Shown here in pieces: positions 26,352 to 34,985 of a DNA stretch of 64,000 nucleotides. A model generated the notes under the pieces. That model saw only the letters and a list, made by a program, of their open reading frames with translations. It made no database searches and had not been told where the DNA came from. Origin of the DNA: Cerasibacillus sp036516575 (GTDB taxonomy: Bacteria > Bacillota > Bacilli > Bacillales > Amphibacillaceae); the NCBI RefSeq assembly GCF_036516575.1, contig NZ_DATBTY010000036.1, positions 123,324 to 187,323 of the forward strand. Reading direction: 5' to 3'. The position numbers and the translations under genes are program-made. Numbering within the stretch: the stretch's first letter is position 1; each line of letters starts with the position of its first letter.

Positions 26352-26365
26352 TTAAAGCGTTCTTA
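26352..26365 (+). promoter_or_regulatory. Degenerate cre-like site upstream of treP
   Basis: TTAAAGCGTTCTTA matches the CcpA consensus TGWAANCGNTNWCA except at the G and C outer positions. Its place 28 bp upstream of the -35 of a sugar PTS operon makes catabolite control plausible. Confidence 0.35.
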
Positions 26366-26392
26366 TAAAAGATGGTGGCTTCTATAATATTG

Positions 26393-26444
26393 TTGCCAAA
26401 CATGTATATACAGGTTAAAATTGAAGTAGGAGATGTCTATACAA
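26393..26444 (+). promoter_or_regulatory. treP promoter with two TreR operators
   Basis: TTGCCA (26393-26398) and TAAAAT (26416-26421) are 17 bp apart. A TreR-like box ATGTATATACAG (26402-26413) fills the spacer and a second, ATGTCTATACAA (26433-26444), covers the start region; both resemble the B. subtilis tre operator TTGTATATACAA. Their centres are 31 bp apart, about three helical turns, which would place both on one face of the DNA. Confidence 0.75.
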
Positions 26445-26473
26445 GTTAATATATTATATGGGAGGTACTTGAC

Positions 26474-28393
26474 ATGGCTAAAAAACAAAATGTGGATAGC
26501 CAATACGTTATTTATGCGCCTTTGAATGGAACGGTTAAACAACTGGAAACGGTTCCGGATCCAACGTTTTCAGAAAAAATGGTTGGGGATGGGATAGCGA
26601 TTATACCAGAAGATGGTGAAGTTGTTGCGCCATTTACGGGTGAAGTGGTTTCCGTTTTCCCTACAAAACATGCCATCGGTTTAAAAAATGATGCCGGTGT
26701 AGAAGTTCTTATTCACATTGGTTTGGAAACAGTCGGTTTAAAAGGAGAAGGCTTTCAGGCTCATGTCGAACAAGGGGATAAAGTGGAACTCGGTCAACGC
26801 CTCATCACATTTGATCTGGAAACAATTAAACAGAAAGCAAAACATATCATTACCCCGATTATTGTAACGAACAGTAAAGCGTTTTCTGGTTTAGAAAAAA
26901 TTGCAGAACAAAAAGTTGTTAGAGGAGAGACACCTGTTTTATCTATCTTAAAACAAGATAATTCTCAATCGTCTATAACAGATGATTCATATCAACAAGA
27001 AGCAAAAGATATTGTTGCAGCAATTGGTGGTAAAGAAAACATTGAAAAAATGACGCATTGTGTGACAAGATTACGATTTGCTTTAAAAGATGATGCTAAA
27101 ATTAATCAAGCCCAACTAGACCGTCTAGATGTTGTTAAAGGCTCCTTTTTAGCAGGTGGTCAGTTCCAAGTTATTATTGGTCAAGGAACGGTTGACAAAG
27201 TATACCAAGCGATGGTTAAAGAGACAGGTATTACGGAAGAAGCAACAAAAGATGATGTAAAGCAAGCATCAAGCAACAAACAAAATATATTACAACGCGG
27301 CATTAAAACGTTAGCTGATATTTTTATTCCGATTTTACCTGCGATTGTAACGGCCGGTTTATTGATGGGGATTAATAATATACTAGCGAATCCGGATATT
27401 TTTTATGAGGGAAAATCATTTATTGAAGTTCATGAAAGCTGGGCCGGATTAGCCGATATGATTAATATTATTGCTAATACGGCATTCGTGTTTTTGCCGG
27501 GTCTAATTGGTTGGTCAGCGGTTAAACGTTTCGGTGGTAACCCATTATTAGGAATTGTATTAGGACTCATGCTCGTTCATCCTGATTTGTTAAATGCTTG
27601 GGCTTATGGTGAAGCTCTCGAAAAAGGTGCCATTCCTACATGGAATTTATTTGGCTTAGAAGTGGATAAAATTGGTTATCAAGGTCAAGTTCTTCCTGTT
27701 TTATTTGCATCTTGGATTTTAGCGAAAATAGAAATCTTTTTAAAGCGTCGTGTGGCTGACTCGATTCAATTATTGGTTGTTGCACCAGTTTCTCTCTTAA
27801 TCACAGGTTTTTTAACATTTATTATCATTGGTCCTGTAACATTTGCAATTGGAAACTGGATTACAGATAGTTTAGTGATGATTTTTGATAATTTTGCTGT
27901 ATTAGGTGGTTTAATTTATGGGGCAATTTATGCACCATTAGTTATTACAGGGATGCATCATACATTCTTAGCAGTTGACTTACAATTAATAGGGACAATC
28001 GGAGCAACGTTCTTATGGCCGATTTTAGCTCTATCGAATATTGCCCAAGGTTCTGCTACACTGGCGATGATGTTTGTTACGAAAGATGAAAAATTAAAAG
28101 GACTCTCATTAACATCATGGATTTCTGCTTGGCTCGGTATTACAGAACCAGCTATGTTCGGAGTGAACTTACGTTTCAGATATCCATTTATTGCAGCTAT
28201 AACAGGGGCTTCCATTGCAGGAGCATTCATTATGGGTATGCATGTTAAGGCGGCATCTGTCGGTGTTGGTGGTGTACCGGGGATATTATCTATTATACCA
28301 GGTGGCTGGACTGCCTTTTTAATTGGTATGGCCATCGTCATTATATTCCCATTTGTAGTAACGTTAATCATTGGTTTAAGAAAGCGGGGGTGA
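26474..28393 (+). CDS. treP: Trehalose PTS enzyme II, domain order IIA-IIB-IIC
   Basis: This 639-residue transporter takes up trehalose and phosphorylates it to trehalose-6-phosphate. Residues 10-158 are a Crr-like IIA domain (phospho-His81 in VLIHIGLETVGL). About 176-245 is IIB (phospho-Cys196 in MTHCVTRLRF), and from about 290 the membrane IIC domain with MHHTFLAVDLQ and a C-terminus GLTRKR-like (GLRKRG). B. subtilis TreP has only IIBC and borrows IIA from another system. The fused N-terminal IIA makes this protein self-contained. It starts the tre operon and the assignment rests on the treA and treR neighbours. Confidence 0.9.
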   Translation: MAKKQNVDSQYVIYAPLNGTVKQLETVPDPTFSEKMVGDGIAIIPEDGEVVAPFTGEVVSVFPTKHAIGLKNDAGVEVLIHIGLETVGLKGEGFQAHVEQGDKVELGQRLITFDLETIKQKAKHIITPIIVTNSKAFSGLEKIAEQKVVRGETPVLSILKQDNSQSSITDDSYQQEAKDIVAAIGGKENIEKMTHCVTRLRFALKDDAKINQAQLDRLDVVKGSFLAGGQFQVIIGQGTVDKVYQAMVKETGITEEATKDDVKQASSNKQNILQRGIKTLADIFIPILPAIVTAGLLMGINNILANPDIFYEGKSFIEVHESWAGLADMINIIANTAFVFLPGLIGWSAVKRFGGNPLLGIVLGLMLVHPDLLNAWAYGEALEKGAIPTWNLFGLEVDKIGYQGQVLPVLFASWILAKIEIFLKRRVADSIQLLVVAPVSLLITGFLTFIIIGPVTFAIGNWITDSLVMIFDNFAVLGGLIYGAIYAPLVITGMHHTFLAVDLQLIGTIGATFLWPILALSNIAQGSATLAMMFVTKDEKLKGLSLTSWISAWLGITEPAMFGVNLRFRYPFIAAITGASIAGAFIMGMHVKAASVGVGGVPGILSIIPGGWTAFLIGMAIVIIFPFVVTLIIGLRKRG

Positions 28394-28403
28394 GGTAAAA
28401 AAG

Positions 28404-30059
28404 ATGACTGAAGATTGGTGGAAACAAGCAGTTGTATATCAAATTTATCCTAAAAGTTTTAACGATACGACTGGTAATGGTACAGGTGATTTGCAAGGGA
28501 TTATTGAAAAACTCGATTATTTACATGAATTAGGAATTGATGTCATTTGGTTAACACCGGTTTATGAATCGCCACAACGCGATAATGGTTATGATATTAG
28601 TAATTATTATGCCATTGACAAACGTTATGGCACGATGGAAGATTTTGAACGATTATTAACAGAAGTTCACAAACGTGATATGCGTTTAATAATGGATCTC
28701 GTCGTCAATCATACATCGACTGAACATGAATGGTTCAAACAAGCGGCATCATCGAAGGAAAATCCTTTTCGAGACTTTTATATTTGGAAAGATGCCAAGG
28801 ATGGAGGACCACCGAATAATTGGCAATCGAAGTTCGGTGGTTCAGCGTGGCAATGGGATGAAAGAACAGAGCAGTATTATTTACATCTGTTTGATCAAAC
28901 ACAGGCCGACTTAAATTGGGAAAATCCTGTTTTACGAGAAAAAGTTTTTGATATGATGCGTTTCTGGGCTGAAAAGGGAATCGATGGCTTTCGTCTAGAT
29001 GTGATTAATTTAATTTCAAAAGACCAGAGCTTTCCCGATGATTCAGACGGTGATGGTCGCAAGTTTTATACTGATGGGCCGAAAATTCACGAGTATCTAC
29101 ATGAGATGAATCAAAAGGTGTTAACACCTTATAATCTGCTTACTGTTGGCGAAATGTCGTCTACCTCTTTGAATCATTGTATCCAGTATACGAATCCTGA
29201 CAACGAGGAATTGAATATGGTATTTCAGTTTCATCATTTAAAAGTTGATTACCCTAACGGGGAGAAGTGGACGAAAGCAGACTTTGATTTCCTCGAGCTA
29301 AAAAATATCTTATCTGAATGGCAAGTCGGTATGCATAATGGAAATGGTTGGAATGCCCTATTTTGGTGCAATCATGATCAACCACGTGTTGTTTCTCGTT
29401 TCGGTGATGACCGCACGTATTGGAAAGAATCAGCGAAAATGTTGGCTACGACTTTGCATATGATGCAAGGTACCCCGTATATATACCAAGGGGAAGAAAT
29501 TGGGATGACCAATCCTAATTTTGACCAAATTGATCAATATCGTGATGTCGAATCGATTAATGCTTATAAGATGTTACAGGATAAAGGTATTTCTGCAGAG
29601 GAAACGATGGCAATTTTACAACAGAAGTCACGTGATAATGCACGAACACCAATGCAGTGGGATAATCGTCAGCATGCTGGATTTACGGATGGTACTCCAT
29701 GGATTGATGTTGCCAATAATTATCAAATAGTTAATGTAGTGGAACAATTAAATGATGATGAATCGATTTTTTATCATTATAAATCATTGATTGAATTAAG
29801 AAAGACGTATGGTATAGTAGTACACGGAGACTTCCAATTGTTATTACGTGATGATCCACATGTGTTTGCATATGTAAGAAGATATCAGGGTGAGACATTA
29901 CTTGTTGTTAGTCATTTTTATAATCGAGAGACACATGTATCTTTAGATATACCCCATGAACGAATGGATATCTTGTTATCTAATTATGAGGGATCATCTA
30001 CAAATATTAACAATTTAGTGCTAAGACCTTATGAATCAATTATTTATTTAATGAGGTAA
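28404..30059 (+). CDS. treA: Trehalose-6-phosphate hydrolase
   Basis: The 551-residue GH13 enzyme splits trehalose-6-phosphate into glucose and glucose-6-phosphate. Catalytic residues are visible: nucleophile Asp199 in DGFRLDVIN, acid/base Glu250 in VGEM, and transition-state Asp325 in NHDQPR. The N-terminus WWKQAVVYQIYPKSFNDTTGNGTGDLQGI is standard for the TreA/TreC and oligo-1,6-glucosidase group; the PTS partner and TreR point to TreA. It follows treP by 10 bp. Confidence 0.93.
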   Translation: MTEDWWKQAVVYQIYPKSFNDTTGNGTGDLQGIIEKLDYLHELGIDVIWLTPVYESPQRDNGYDISNYYAIDKRYGTMEDFERLLTEVHKRDMRLIMDLVVNHTSTEHEWFKQAASSKENPFRDFYIWKDAKDGGPPNNWQSKFGGSAWQWDERTEQYYLHLFDQTQADLNWENPVLREKVFDMMRFWAEKGIDGFRLDVINLISKDQSFPDDSDGDGRKFYTDGPKIHEYLHEMNQKVLTPYNLLTVGEMSSTSLNHCIQYTNPDNEELNMVFQFHHLKVDYPNGEKWTKADFDFLELKNILSEWQVGMHNGNGWNALFWCNHDQPRVVSRFGDDRTYWKESAKMLATTLHMMQGTPYIYQGEEIGMTNPNFDQIDQYRDVESINAYKMLQDKGISAEETMAILQQKSRDNARTPMQWDNRQHAGFTDGTPWIDVANNYQIVNVVEQLNDDESIFYHYKSLIELRKTYGIVVHGDFQLLLRDDPHVFAYVRRYQGETLLVVSHFYNRETHVSLDIPHERMDILLSNYEGSSTNINNLVLRPYESIIYLMR

Positions 30060-30063
30060 TTTC

Positions 30064-30774
30064 ATGCAAAAGAAATATCTTGCCATCTATCAAGATTTGT
30101 TAAAAAGAATAAAAGAACATCATTGGAGGGAGCAAGAGATGCTCCCTTCTGAAAATGAGCTATCCACGATGTATGACGCCTCGCGCGAAACAATCCGAAA
30201 AACATTAGATATTCTTGTCCGAGAAGGTTATATCCAAAAGGTGCGCGGTAAGGGTTCTGTTATTATCAATCGCCATATGCATCATTTTCCAGTTTCGGGT
30301 ATTCAAAGTTTTAAAGAATTATCTCAGAAACTAAATTTAGACGCGAAAACATATGTTCATCAGCTTGTTCTTAAAAAGCCAAGAGACGAGATTCAGGATC
30401 AATTAAATTTATCTAAAGATGAACGTGTCTGGAGTGTCGCCCGTATTCGTGAAATAGATGATGAAAAGGTTATTTTAGATAAGGATTATTTCGTCAAGGC
30501 GTATGTTCCGGAACTGACAGTAGATGTTTGTGAGAATTCTATTTATGAATATTTAGAAGGATCGCTCGGTCTGGAGATTAGTTTTGCAGAAAAAGAGATC
30601 ACAGTAGAAGAACCGACAGATGAAGACTACAGGTTACTTGACATGGAGGGTTTTACAAATATTGTTATTATTAAAAGTCGTGTTTATTTAAAGGATGCGA
30701 GTTTATTTCAATATACCGTTTCACGTCACCGACCAGATAAATTTAAGTTTGTCGATTTTGCTAGACGATCATAG
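30064..30774 (+). CDS. treR: Trehalose operon repressor TreR
   Basis: The 236-residue GntR/HutC-family regulator has an N-terminal winged helix (YQDLLKRIKEHHW, then LPSENELSTMYDASRETIRKTLDIL, REGYIQKVRGKGS) and a C-terminal UTRA effector domain (about 95-232). In B. subtilis TreR is released from its operators by trehalose-6-phosphate. It follows treA by 4 bp and very likely binds the two boxes at 26402 and 26433, autoregulating the operon. Confidence 0.93.
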   Translation: MQKKYLAIYQDLLKRIKEHHWREQEMLPSENELSTMYDASRETIRKTLDILVREGYIQKVRGKGSVIINRHMHHFPVSGIQSFKELSQKLNLDAKTYVHQLVLKKPRDEIQDQLNLSKDERVWSVARIREIDDEKVILDKDYFVKAYVPELTVDVCENSIYEYLEGSLGLEISFAEKEITVEEPTDEDYRLLDMEGFTNIVIIKSRVYLKDASLFQYTVSRHRPDKFKFVDFARRS

Positions 30775-30857
30775 GAAATGATCATAAACTTAGTTTGGGT
30801 TTGACCACTTCCTATGGTTAGTCTTGCCTAAGATAATTTTTGTCGTTTATATCTAAG

Positions 30858-31395
30858 GTTCAACATGTACTCTCACAGTGAAAGTACGCAATGAGACACC
30901 GCATTGATCCTTCAATGCATCCACTCGTGGCGAAAACTTCAAATGAGACACCGCATTGATGCTTCAATACAGCCTCTCATGGCGAAAACTTCAAATGAGA
31001 CATCGCATTGATGCTTCAATACAGCCTCTCGTGGCGAAAACTTCAAATGAGACATCGCATTGATGCTTCAATACAGCCTCTCGTGGCGAAAACTTCAAAT
31101 GAGACACCGCATTGATGCTTCAATACAGCCTCTCGTGGCGAAAAACCCAAGTGAGACATTGCATTGAGCCTTCAATGCATCCTCTCGAGACAAAAAATTC
31201 AAATGAGACACCGCATTGAGGCTTCAATGCATTCACTCGAGACGAAAAATCCGAATGAGACATCGCATTGATCCTTCAATGCGTCCTCTCGAGACGGAAA
31301 ATCCAAGTGAGACACCGCATTGAGTCATCAATGTGTCCTCTCACAGAGGAAAATTCTAACAACACAATGTATTGAAGCTCAAGCACGCTCCAATC
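30858..31395. repeat. Tandem array of about ten 52-bp units with internal hairpins
   Basis: Units begin with AATGAGACAYCGCATTGA or a variant at 30890, 30942, 30994, 31046, 31098, 31150, 31202, 31254 and 31306, always exactly 52 bp apart. A degenerate unit starts at 31358 and a partial one precedes 30890. Each unit has an inverted repeat GCATTGA...TTCAATGC and a second TCTC...GAGA pairing across the unit border. Units 2-5 are almost identical, while the outer ones diverge, as expected if the middle expanded by slippage or unequal exchange. 52 is not a multiple of three and no reading frame runs through, so it is non-coding. Confidence 0.92.
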
Positions 31396-31590
31396 ATCTG
31401 AACAGCTTTTTTAAAAAAATACGCAGATCGGAACTAGCGGGAAAACTGGATAAGTTTCTCCCGCTTATTTCGTTTAGAATGCTATTCAGGCATATCTCAA
31501 AAAATTATTAAGACCGACGTAAAATCAGTTTTATAAATATTCCTTGTATATCAAGCGGCTTCGTTAATGACTACTTGTTGTTCTATTTTC

Positions 31591-31646
31591 TTGTTTATTA
31601 GGTCATTTCAATTTATAATATCATCATATAATTATTTGATTATATG
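31591..31646 (+). promoter_or_regulatory. ars promoter with perfect ArsR operator dyad
   Basis: TTGTTT (31591-31596) and TATAAT (31614-31619) are 17 bp apart. CATATAAT (31625-31632) and ATTATATG (31639-31646) form a perfect inverted repeat with a six-base centre over the transcription start. Together with TTTGAT it has the form of ArsR boxes, so arsR is expected to repress the operon until arsenite or antimonite binds. Confidence 0.8.
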
Positions 31647-31665
31647 AAAAAGGAGATGTACATAA

Positions 31666-31998
31666 TTGGCTACGAAAGTAATGGATATTGATACGATTGT
31701 ACCTGTTTTGAAATTACTTGGAGATAAAACGCGATTAATGATCTTAAAGCTTATTCAACAGAAAGAATGTTGTGTTTGTGAACTTGTCTCTGTATTAAAT
31801 ATGTCTCAGCCCGCTATTAGTCAGCATCTTAGAAGATTACGTGATGCAAATTTAGTTAATGAAGAGCGTCGTGGAAAATGGGTGTATTATGAATTAAATA
31901 AAGAATCGAATGAGTATCCCTTTATCGATCAAATTCTTAAGCAAATTCCAGTTCCATATGAATTATTAAAGAAAATAGACAATATTACAATTTGTTAA
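31666..31998 (+). CDS. arsR: Arsenic-responsive repressor ArsR
   Basis: TTG 31666 starts 10 bases after AAAGGAG. The 110-residue ArsR/SmtB winged helix has KLLGDKTRLMIL and the recognition helix MSQPAISQHLRRLRDANLV. The arsenite-binding site is the ECCVCEL motif in helix 3 (Cys35, 36, 38; ELCVCDL in the classical family). A further Cys ends the protein (ITIC). It represses its own operon at the dyad 31625-31646. Confidence 0.93.
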   Translation: MATKVMDIDTIVPVLKLLGDKTRLMILKLIQQKECCVCELVSVLNMSQPAISQHLRRLRDANLVNEERRGKWVYYELNKESNEYPFIDQILKQIPVPYELLKKIDNITIC

Positions 31999-32020
31999 TG
32001 TAAATGATGGAGGATTGTAT

Positions 32021-33319
32021 ATGGATATAGCAACAATCATGGCAATTATTATATTTTTTATTACACTTATACTCGTTATTTGGCAACCCAAAAATCTTGG
32101 AATTGGTTATATAGCGATTGGGGGAGCTATTTTAGCTCTATTATTTGGTGTCGTAACATTGGCAGATGTAAAAGACGTTACAAATATTGTATGGAACGCA
32201 ACATTAGCGTTTGTGGCAATTATTATCATTTCCCTCGTACTAGATGAAATTGGCTTTTTTGAATGGGCTGCCTTACATATGGCTCGTCTAGCAAATGGCA
32301 GTGGTGTAAAAATGTTTATTTACATCTCCATTTTAGGAGCTCTAGTAGCGGCTTTATTTGCTAATGATGGTGCAGCACTCATTTTAACTCCGATTGTATT
32401 AGCAATGGTTCGAGCTCTACGATTTAAGGACGTATTCATCTTGCCGTTTATTATGGCGAGTGGATTTATTGCTGATACGACATCGCTTCCTTTTATCGTT
32501 AGTAACTTAGTAAACATTGTTTCTGCTGACTTCTTTTCGATTGGATTTGTTGAATATGCGTCTAGAATGATTATTCCTAATCTATTCTCTTTAATTGCTA
32601 GTATTGTGGTCCTTTATTTGTTTTTCCGAAAAGATATTCCAAAAACCTATGATGTCAATGAATTAGCAATGCCACATACTGCGATTAAAGATAAACGGAT
32701 GTTTCAGTTATCCTGGGTCATTTTATTATTATTGTTAATGGGTTATTTTACGAGTGAATTTTTGGGAATCCCGGTATCATTTATTGCAGGGGCGATTGCT
32801 ATTTTATTTTTATTATTAGGGAGAAATAGTAAGACAGTAGAACCTGTTCTTATTATAAAGAATGCACCATGGAATATCGTTTTCTTTTCCATTGGGATGT
32901 ATGTTGTCGTATACGGATTACGAAATGTTGGATTGACAGCCGTTTTAGCTGATGTCATTCAATTAACAATCGATCAAGGTATGTTTATAGCAACAATTGC
33001 CATGGGATTTATCGCTGCCATCTTGTCATCGGTTATGAATAATATGCCGACTGTTATGATTGATGCGCTTGCCATTGCTGAGACGAATGCATCTGGAGTT
33101 ATGAAAGAAGCACTCATTTATGCGAATGTGATTGGCAGTGATTTAGGACCGAAGATAACTCCTATCGGTTCACTCGCTACATTATTATGGTTACATGTTT
33201 TAAAAACGAAAGATGTTCATATTTCGTGGGGATATTACTTTAAAGTAGGGATTATCTTAACGATTCCAACTCTTTTCATTACGTTAGTCGGCCTTTATAT
33301 CACGTTAGTTATTTTGTAA
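32021..33319 (+). CDS. arsB: Arsenite efflux permease ArsB
   Basis: ATG 32021 is chosen for its 7-base distance to GATGGAGGA; the TTG at 32015 is too close. The 432-residue membrane protein has about 11-12 spans and belongs to the ArsB/NhaD ion transporter class: ALFANDGAALILTPIVLAMV near residue 107 and SVMNNMPTVMIDALAI near 334 are the family's two half-sites. It expels arsenite and antimonite across the membrane, using the proton gradient when no ArsA is present; no arsA is seen here. Confidence 0.93.
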   Translation: MDIATIMAIIIFFITLILVIWQPKNLGIGYIAIGGAILALLFGVVTLADVKDVTNIVWNATLAFVAIIIISLVLDEIGFFEWAALHMARLANGSGVKMFIYISILGALVAALFANDGAALILTPIVLAMVRALRFKDVFILPFIMASGFIADTTSLPFIVSNLVNIVSADFFSIGFVEYASRMIIPNLFSLIASIVVLYLFFRKDIPKTYDVNELAMPHTAIKDKRMFQLSWVILLLLLMGYFTSEFLGIPVSFIAGAIAILFLLLGRNSKTVEPVLIIKNAPWNIVFFSIGMYVVVYGLRNVGLTAVLADVIQLTIDQGMFIATIAMGFIAAILSSVMNNMPTVMIDALAIAETNASGVMKEALIYANVIGSDLGPKITPIGSLATLLWLHVLKTKDVHISWGYYFKVGIILTIPTLFITLVGLYITLVIL

Positions 33320-33332
33320 AAGGAGGGGCATA

Positions 33333-33752
33333 ATGGATAAACAAATTTTATATTTTCTTTGTACTGGTAATTCTTGTCGTAGTCAAATGGCAGAAGGATT
33401 TGGAAAGAAATATTTAAGTGAAGAATGGGATGTTAGAAGTGCTGGCATTGAGGCGCATGGTTTAAATCCTTTAGCAGTAAAGGCAATGCAAGAAGTAGGT
33501 ATTGATATTTCGAAACAAAAATCATCTGTTATCGATGAGGCCGTTTTAAATCATGCTACACTTGTGATTACTTTATGTGGCGATGCATTGGAGAGTTGCC
33601 CTGTAACATCACCACATGTGAAGAAAATTCACTGGGGTTTTCCTGATCCAGCAAAAGCAACTGGAACAGAAGCTGAAAAGTGGCGTGTTTTTCAAGAGGT
33701 AAGGGATGCCATAGAAGAACGCATCAAAACATTCAAAGAAATAGGAGAATAA
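33333..33752 (+). CDS. arsC: Thioredoxin-coupled arsenate reductase ArsC
   Basis: The 139-residue protein has a low-molecular-weight phosphatase fold with P-loop CTGNSCRS. The three redox cysteines are at 10, 82 and 89 (LCGDALESC), exactly where they are in the S. aureus pI258 enzyme. It reduces arsenate to arsenite, which ArsB then exports. Ribosome binding site AAAGGAGG. The operon ends here. Confidence 0.95.
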   Translation: MDKQILYFLCTGNSCRSQMAEGFGKKYLSEEWDVRSAGIEAHGLNPLAVKAMQEVGIDISKQKSSVIDEAVLNHATLVITLCGDALESCPVTSPHVKKIHWGFPDPAKATGTEAEKWRVFQEVRDAIEERIKTFKEIGE

Positions 33753-33754
33753 AA

Positions 33755-33787
33755 AAAGAAGTGGGGTATATTATTCCCCACTTTTTG
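33755..33787. terminator. Terminator after arsC
   Basis: AAGTGGGG pairs with CCCCACTT around TATATTATT, with A residues before and T residues after, so it can act in both directions. The convergent small gene stops inside it. Confidence 0.85.
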
Positions 33788-33962
33788 TATTGTCTTGTTT
33801 CTTCTGACTTGGAATATACTTGGTATAGTAAGCAGCCAATGATAACGTAATCGCAGCTAATCCCCATTTGACAATACCACTCCAGGCATAGTCTAATTTC
33901 GTTCCAACTACCAAAATAATCGCTGTTAATAATATGAATACACCGGACATATGTCGTTTCAT
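33771..33962 (-). CDS. Small two-span membrane protein
   Basis: ATG 33962 lies 6 bases after GAGGTG; GTG 33971 overlaps that site. The 63-residue product has two hydrophobic segments (SGVFILLTAIILVVG and IVKWGLAAITLSLAAYYT) and a polar C-terminus (SQKKQDNTKSGE). I do not recognise the family. It is monocistronic. Confidence 0.6.
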   Translation of the reverse strand: MKRHMSGVFILLTAIILVVGTKLDYAWSGIVKWGLAAITLSLAAYYTKYIPSQKKQDNTKSGE

Positions 33963-34037
33963 TCGAAACACCTCATATAGTGAACTATGATTCAGTTATA
34001 GCATACTTTCTCAATGTTTGTAAAAGAAATGAAATAT

Positions 34038-34985
34038 TTAAGCGACATCGCGTTTTGTAAAGATACCCCATGCTAAAAAGACGAAAATAGCGTAATAGAC
34101 GAGGAGAGTAATAACTGAAAACGAGAGCGTCATGCCTTCAAACAAAGGTTTTCCACCAAAGTATGGTCTTAAATCCGTATTTGCAAACAGGATATACTTA
34201 GCCCATTCTTTATCGGAAAAGAATTGCACGACCGTATTACCTGTAAATAATAAGAAGAGAGCGACACCGATTGACAAAGCATTGTTACGAAATACGGCTG
34301 ATATCATAAATGCTAACGTCGTAATCATAATCAGATTAACAGAGTAAAAGCTGTATCCGTAAATTGTTTCTTTTAAGACTGATAGATGTGTTAGACCTTC
34401 TGTATTTTCAATGACAACAGCGGGAATATGCTCTTCAAATCCGAATAAAATTCCCCCGACACCTAAAGATAAAAGTAATAAGGAAACGGCTGTAATAAAC
34501 CCAAAAATGAGAACAGCTATATACTTAGATAATAAAATAACAGAACGATGAATCGGTCTGATTAGGAGTAATTTAATCGTCCCTTGTGAAAACTCGTTAG
34601 CAACGATACCTGCTGCAATCACAATTGTAAATAGACTAACTAAACCTAAAAAAGATGCTGTGAGATACATGAAACTCCAACCGCCTGTTGAAAGTGGCAT
34701 GATGTCATTTTCTAGCCGATAATTATTTTCTTCAATCGTTGACATTGCAAAATCGTAAAAAGGGGAGTCTTCAATATCGTCTTCTTCTAGATCTTTTTGT
34801 AAATTTTTATTTTCCTGTTCCAATTCTGTTCGCCAATTTTCATTTGTGTAATCATCACCAAATCCTTTTTCTAAAAAGCCCATTCCCAGAAGGACAATTA
34901 AAAGAGCAATAAACATAAACCATGTTGATTTTCTCACAAAGATTTTAAATAATTCATTATAAATGAGTTTAAAAAAGTTACTCAA
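34038..34985 (-). CDS. ABC-2 type permease (bacitracin-type exporter)
   Basis: TTG 34985 overlaps the ATPase stop (TTGAGTAA) and lies about 7 bases after GGAGAG. The 315-residue protein has an N-terminal span, a glutamate-rich extracytoplasmic segment (EKGFGDDYTNENWRTELEQE) and five more spans, with the conserved EFSQGTIKLLLIRPIHRSVILLSK loop split by the limits of the motif. It pairs with the ATPase at 34978-35907. Confidence 0.83.
   Translation of the reverse strand: MSNFFKLIYNELFKIFVRKSTWFMFIALLIVLLGMGFLEKGFGDDYTNENWRTELEQENKNLQKDLEEDDIEDSPFYDFAMSTIEENNYRLENDIMPLSTGGWSFMYLTASFLGLVSLFTIVIAAGIVANEFSQGTIKLLLIRPIHRSVILLSKYIAVLIFGFITAVSLLLLSLGVGGILFGFEEHIPAVVIENTEGLTHLSVLKETIYGYSFYSVNLIMITTLAFMISAVFRNNALSIGVALFLLFTGNTVVQFFSDKEWAKYILFANTDLRPYFGGKPLFEGMTLSFSVITLLVYYAIFVFLAWGIFTKRDVA

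Larger units (their letters stand above)
30775..31665. other. Long intergenic region between treR and arsR
   Basis: About 890 bp without a convincing gene. It holds the 52-bp tandem array (30858-31395), about 190 bp of unique AT-rich sequence and the arsR promoter and operator at 31591-31646. No clear terminator after treR was found. Confidence 0.8.

Noticed and set aside
27958..28371. 137-aa minus-strand frame
   Set aside because: It is antisense to the treP IIC domain and has no ribosome binding site or recognisable product.
30858..31395. CRISPR array
   Set aside because: The whole 52-bp unit is repeated with no unique spacers between short repeats, and no cas genes are present.
31320..31511. 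63-aa open frame at the end of the tandem array
   Set aside because: It runs across decayed repeat units with no ribosome binding site and low-complexity product; it does not continue in the array because of the 52-bp period.
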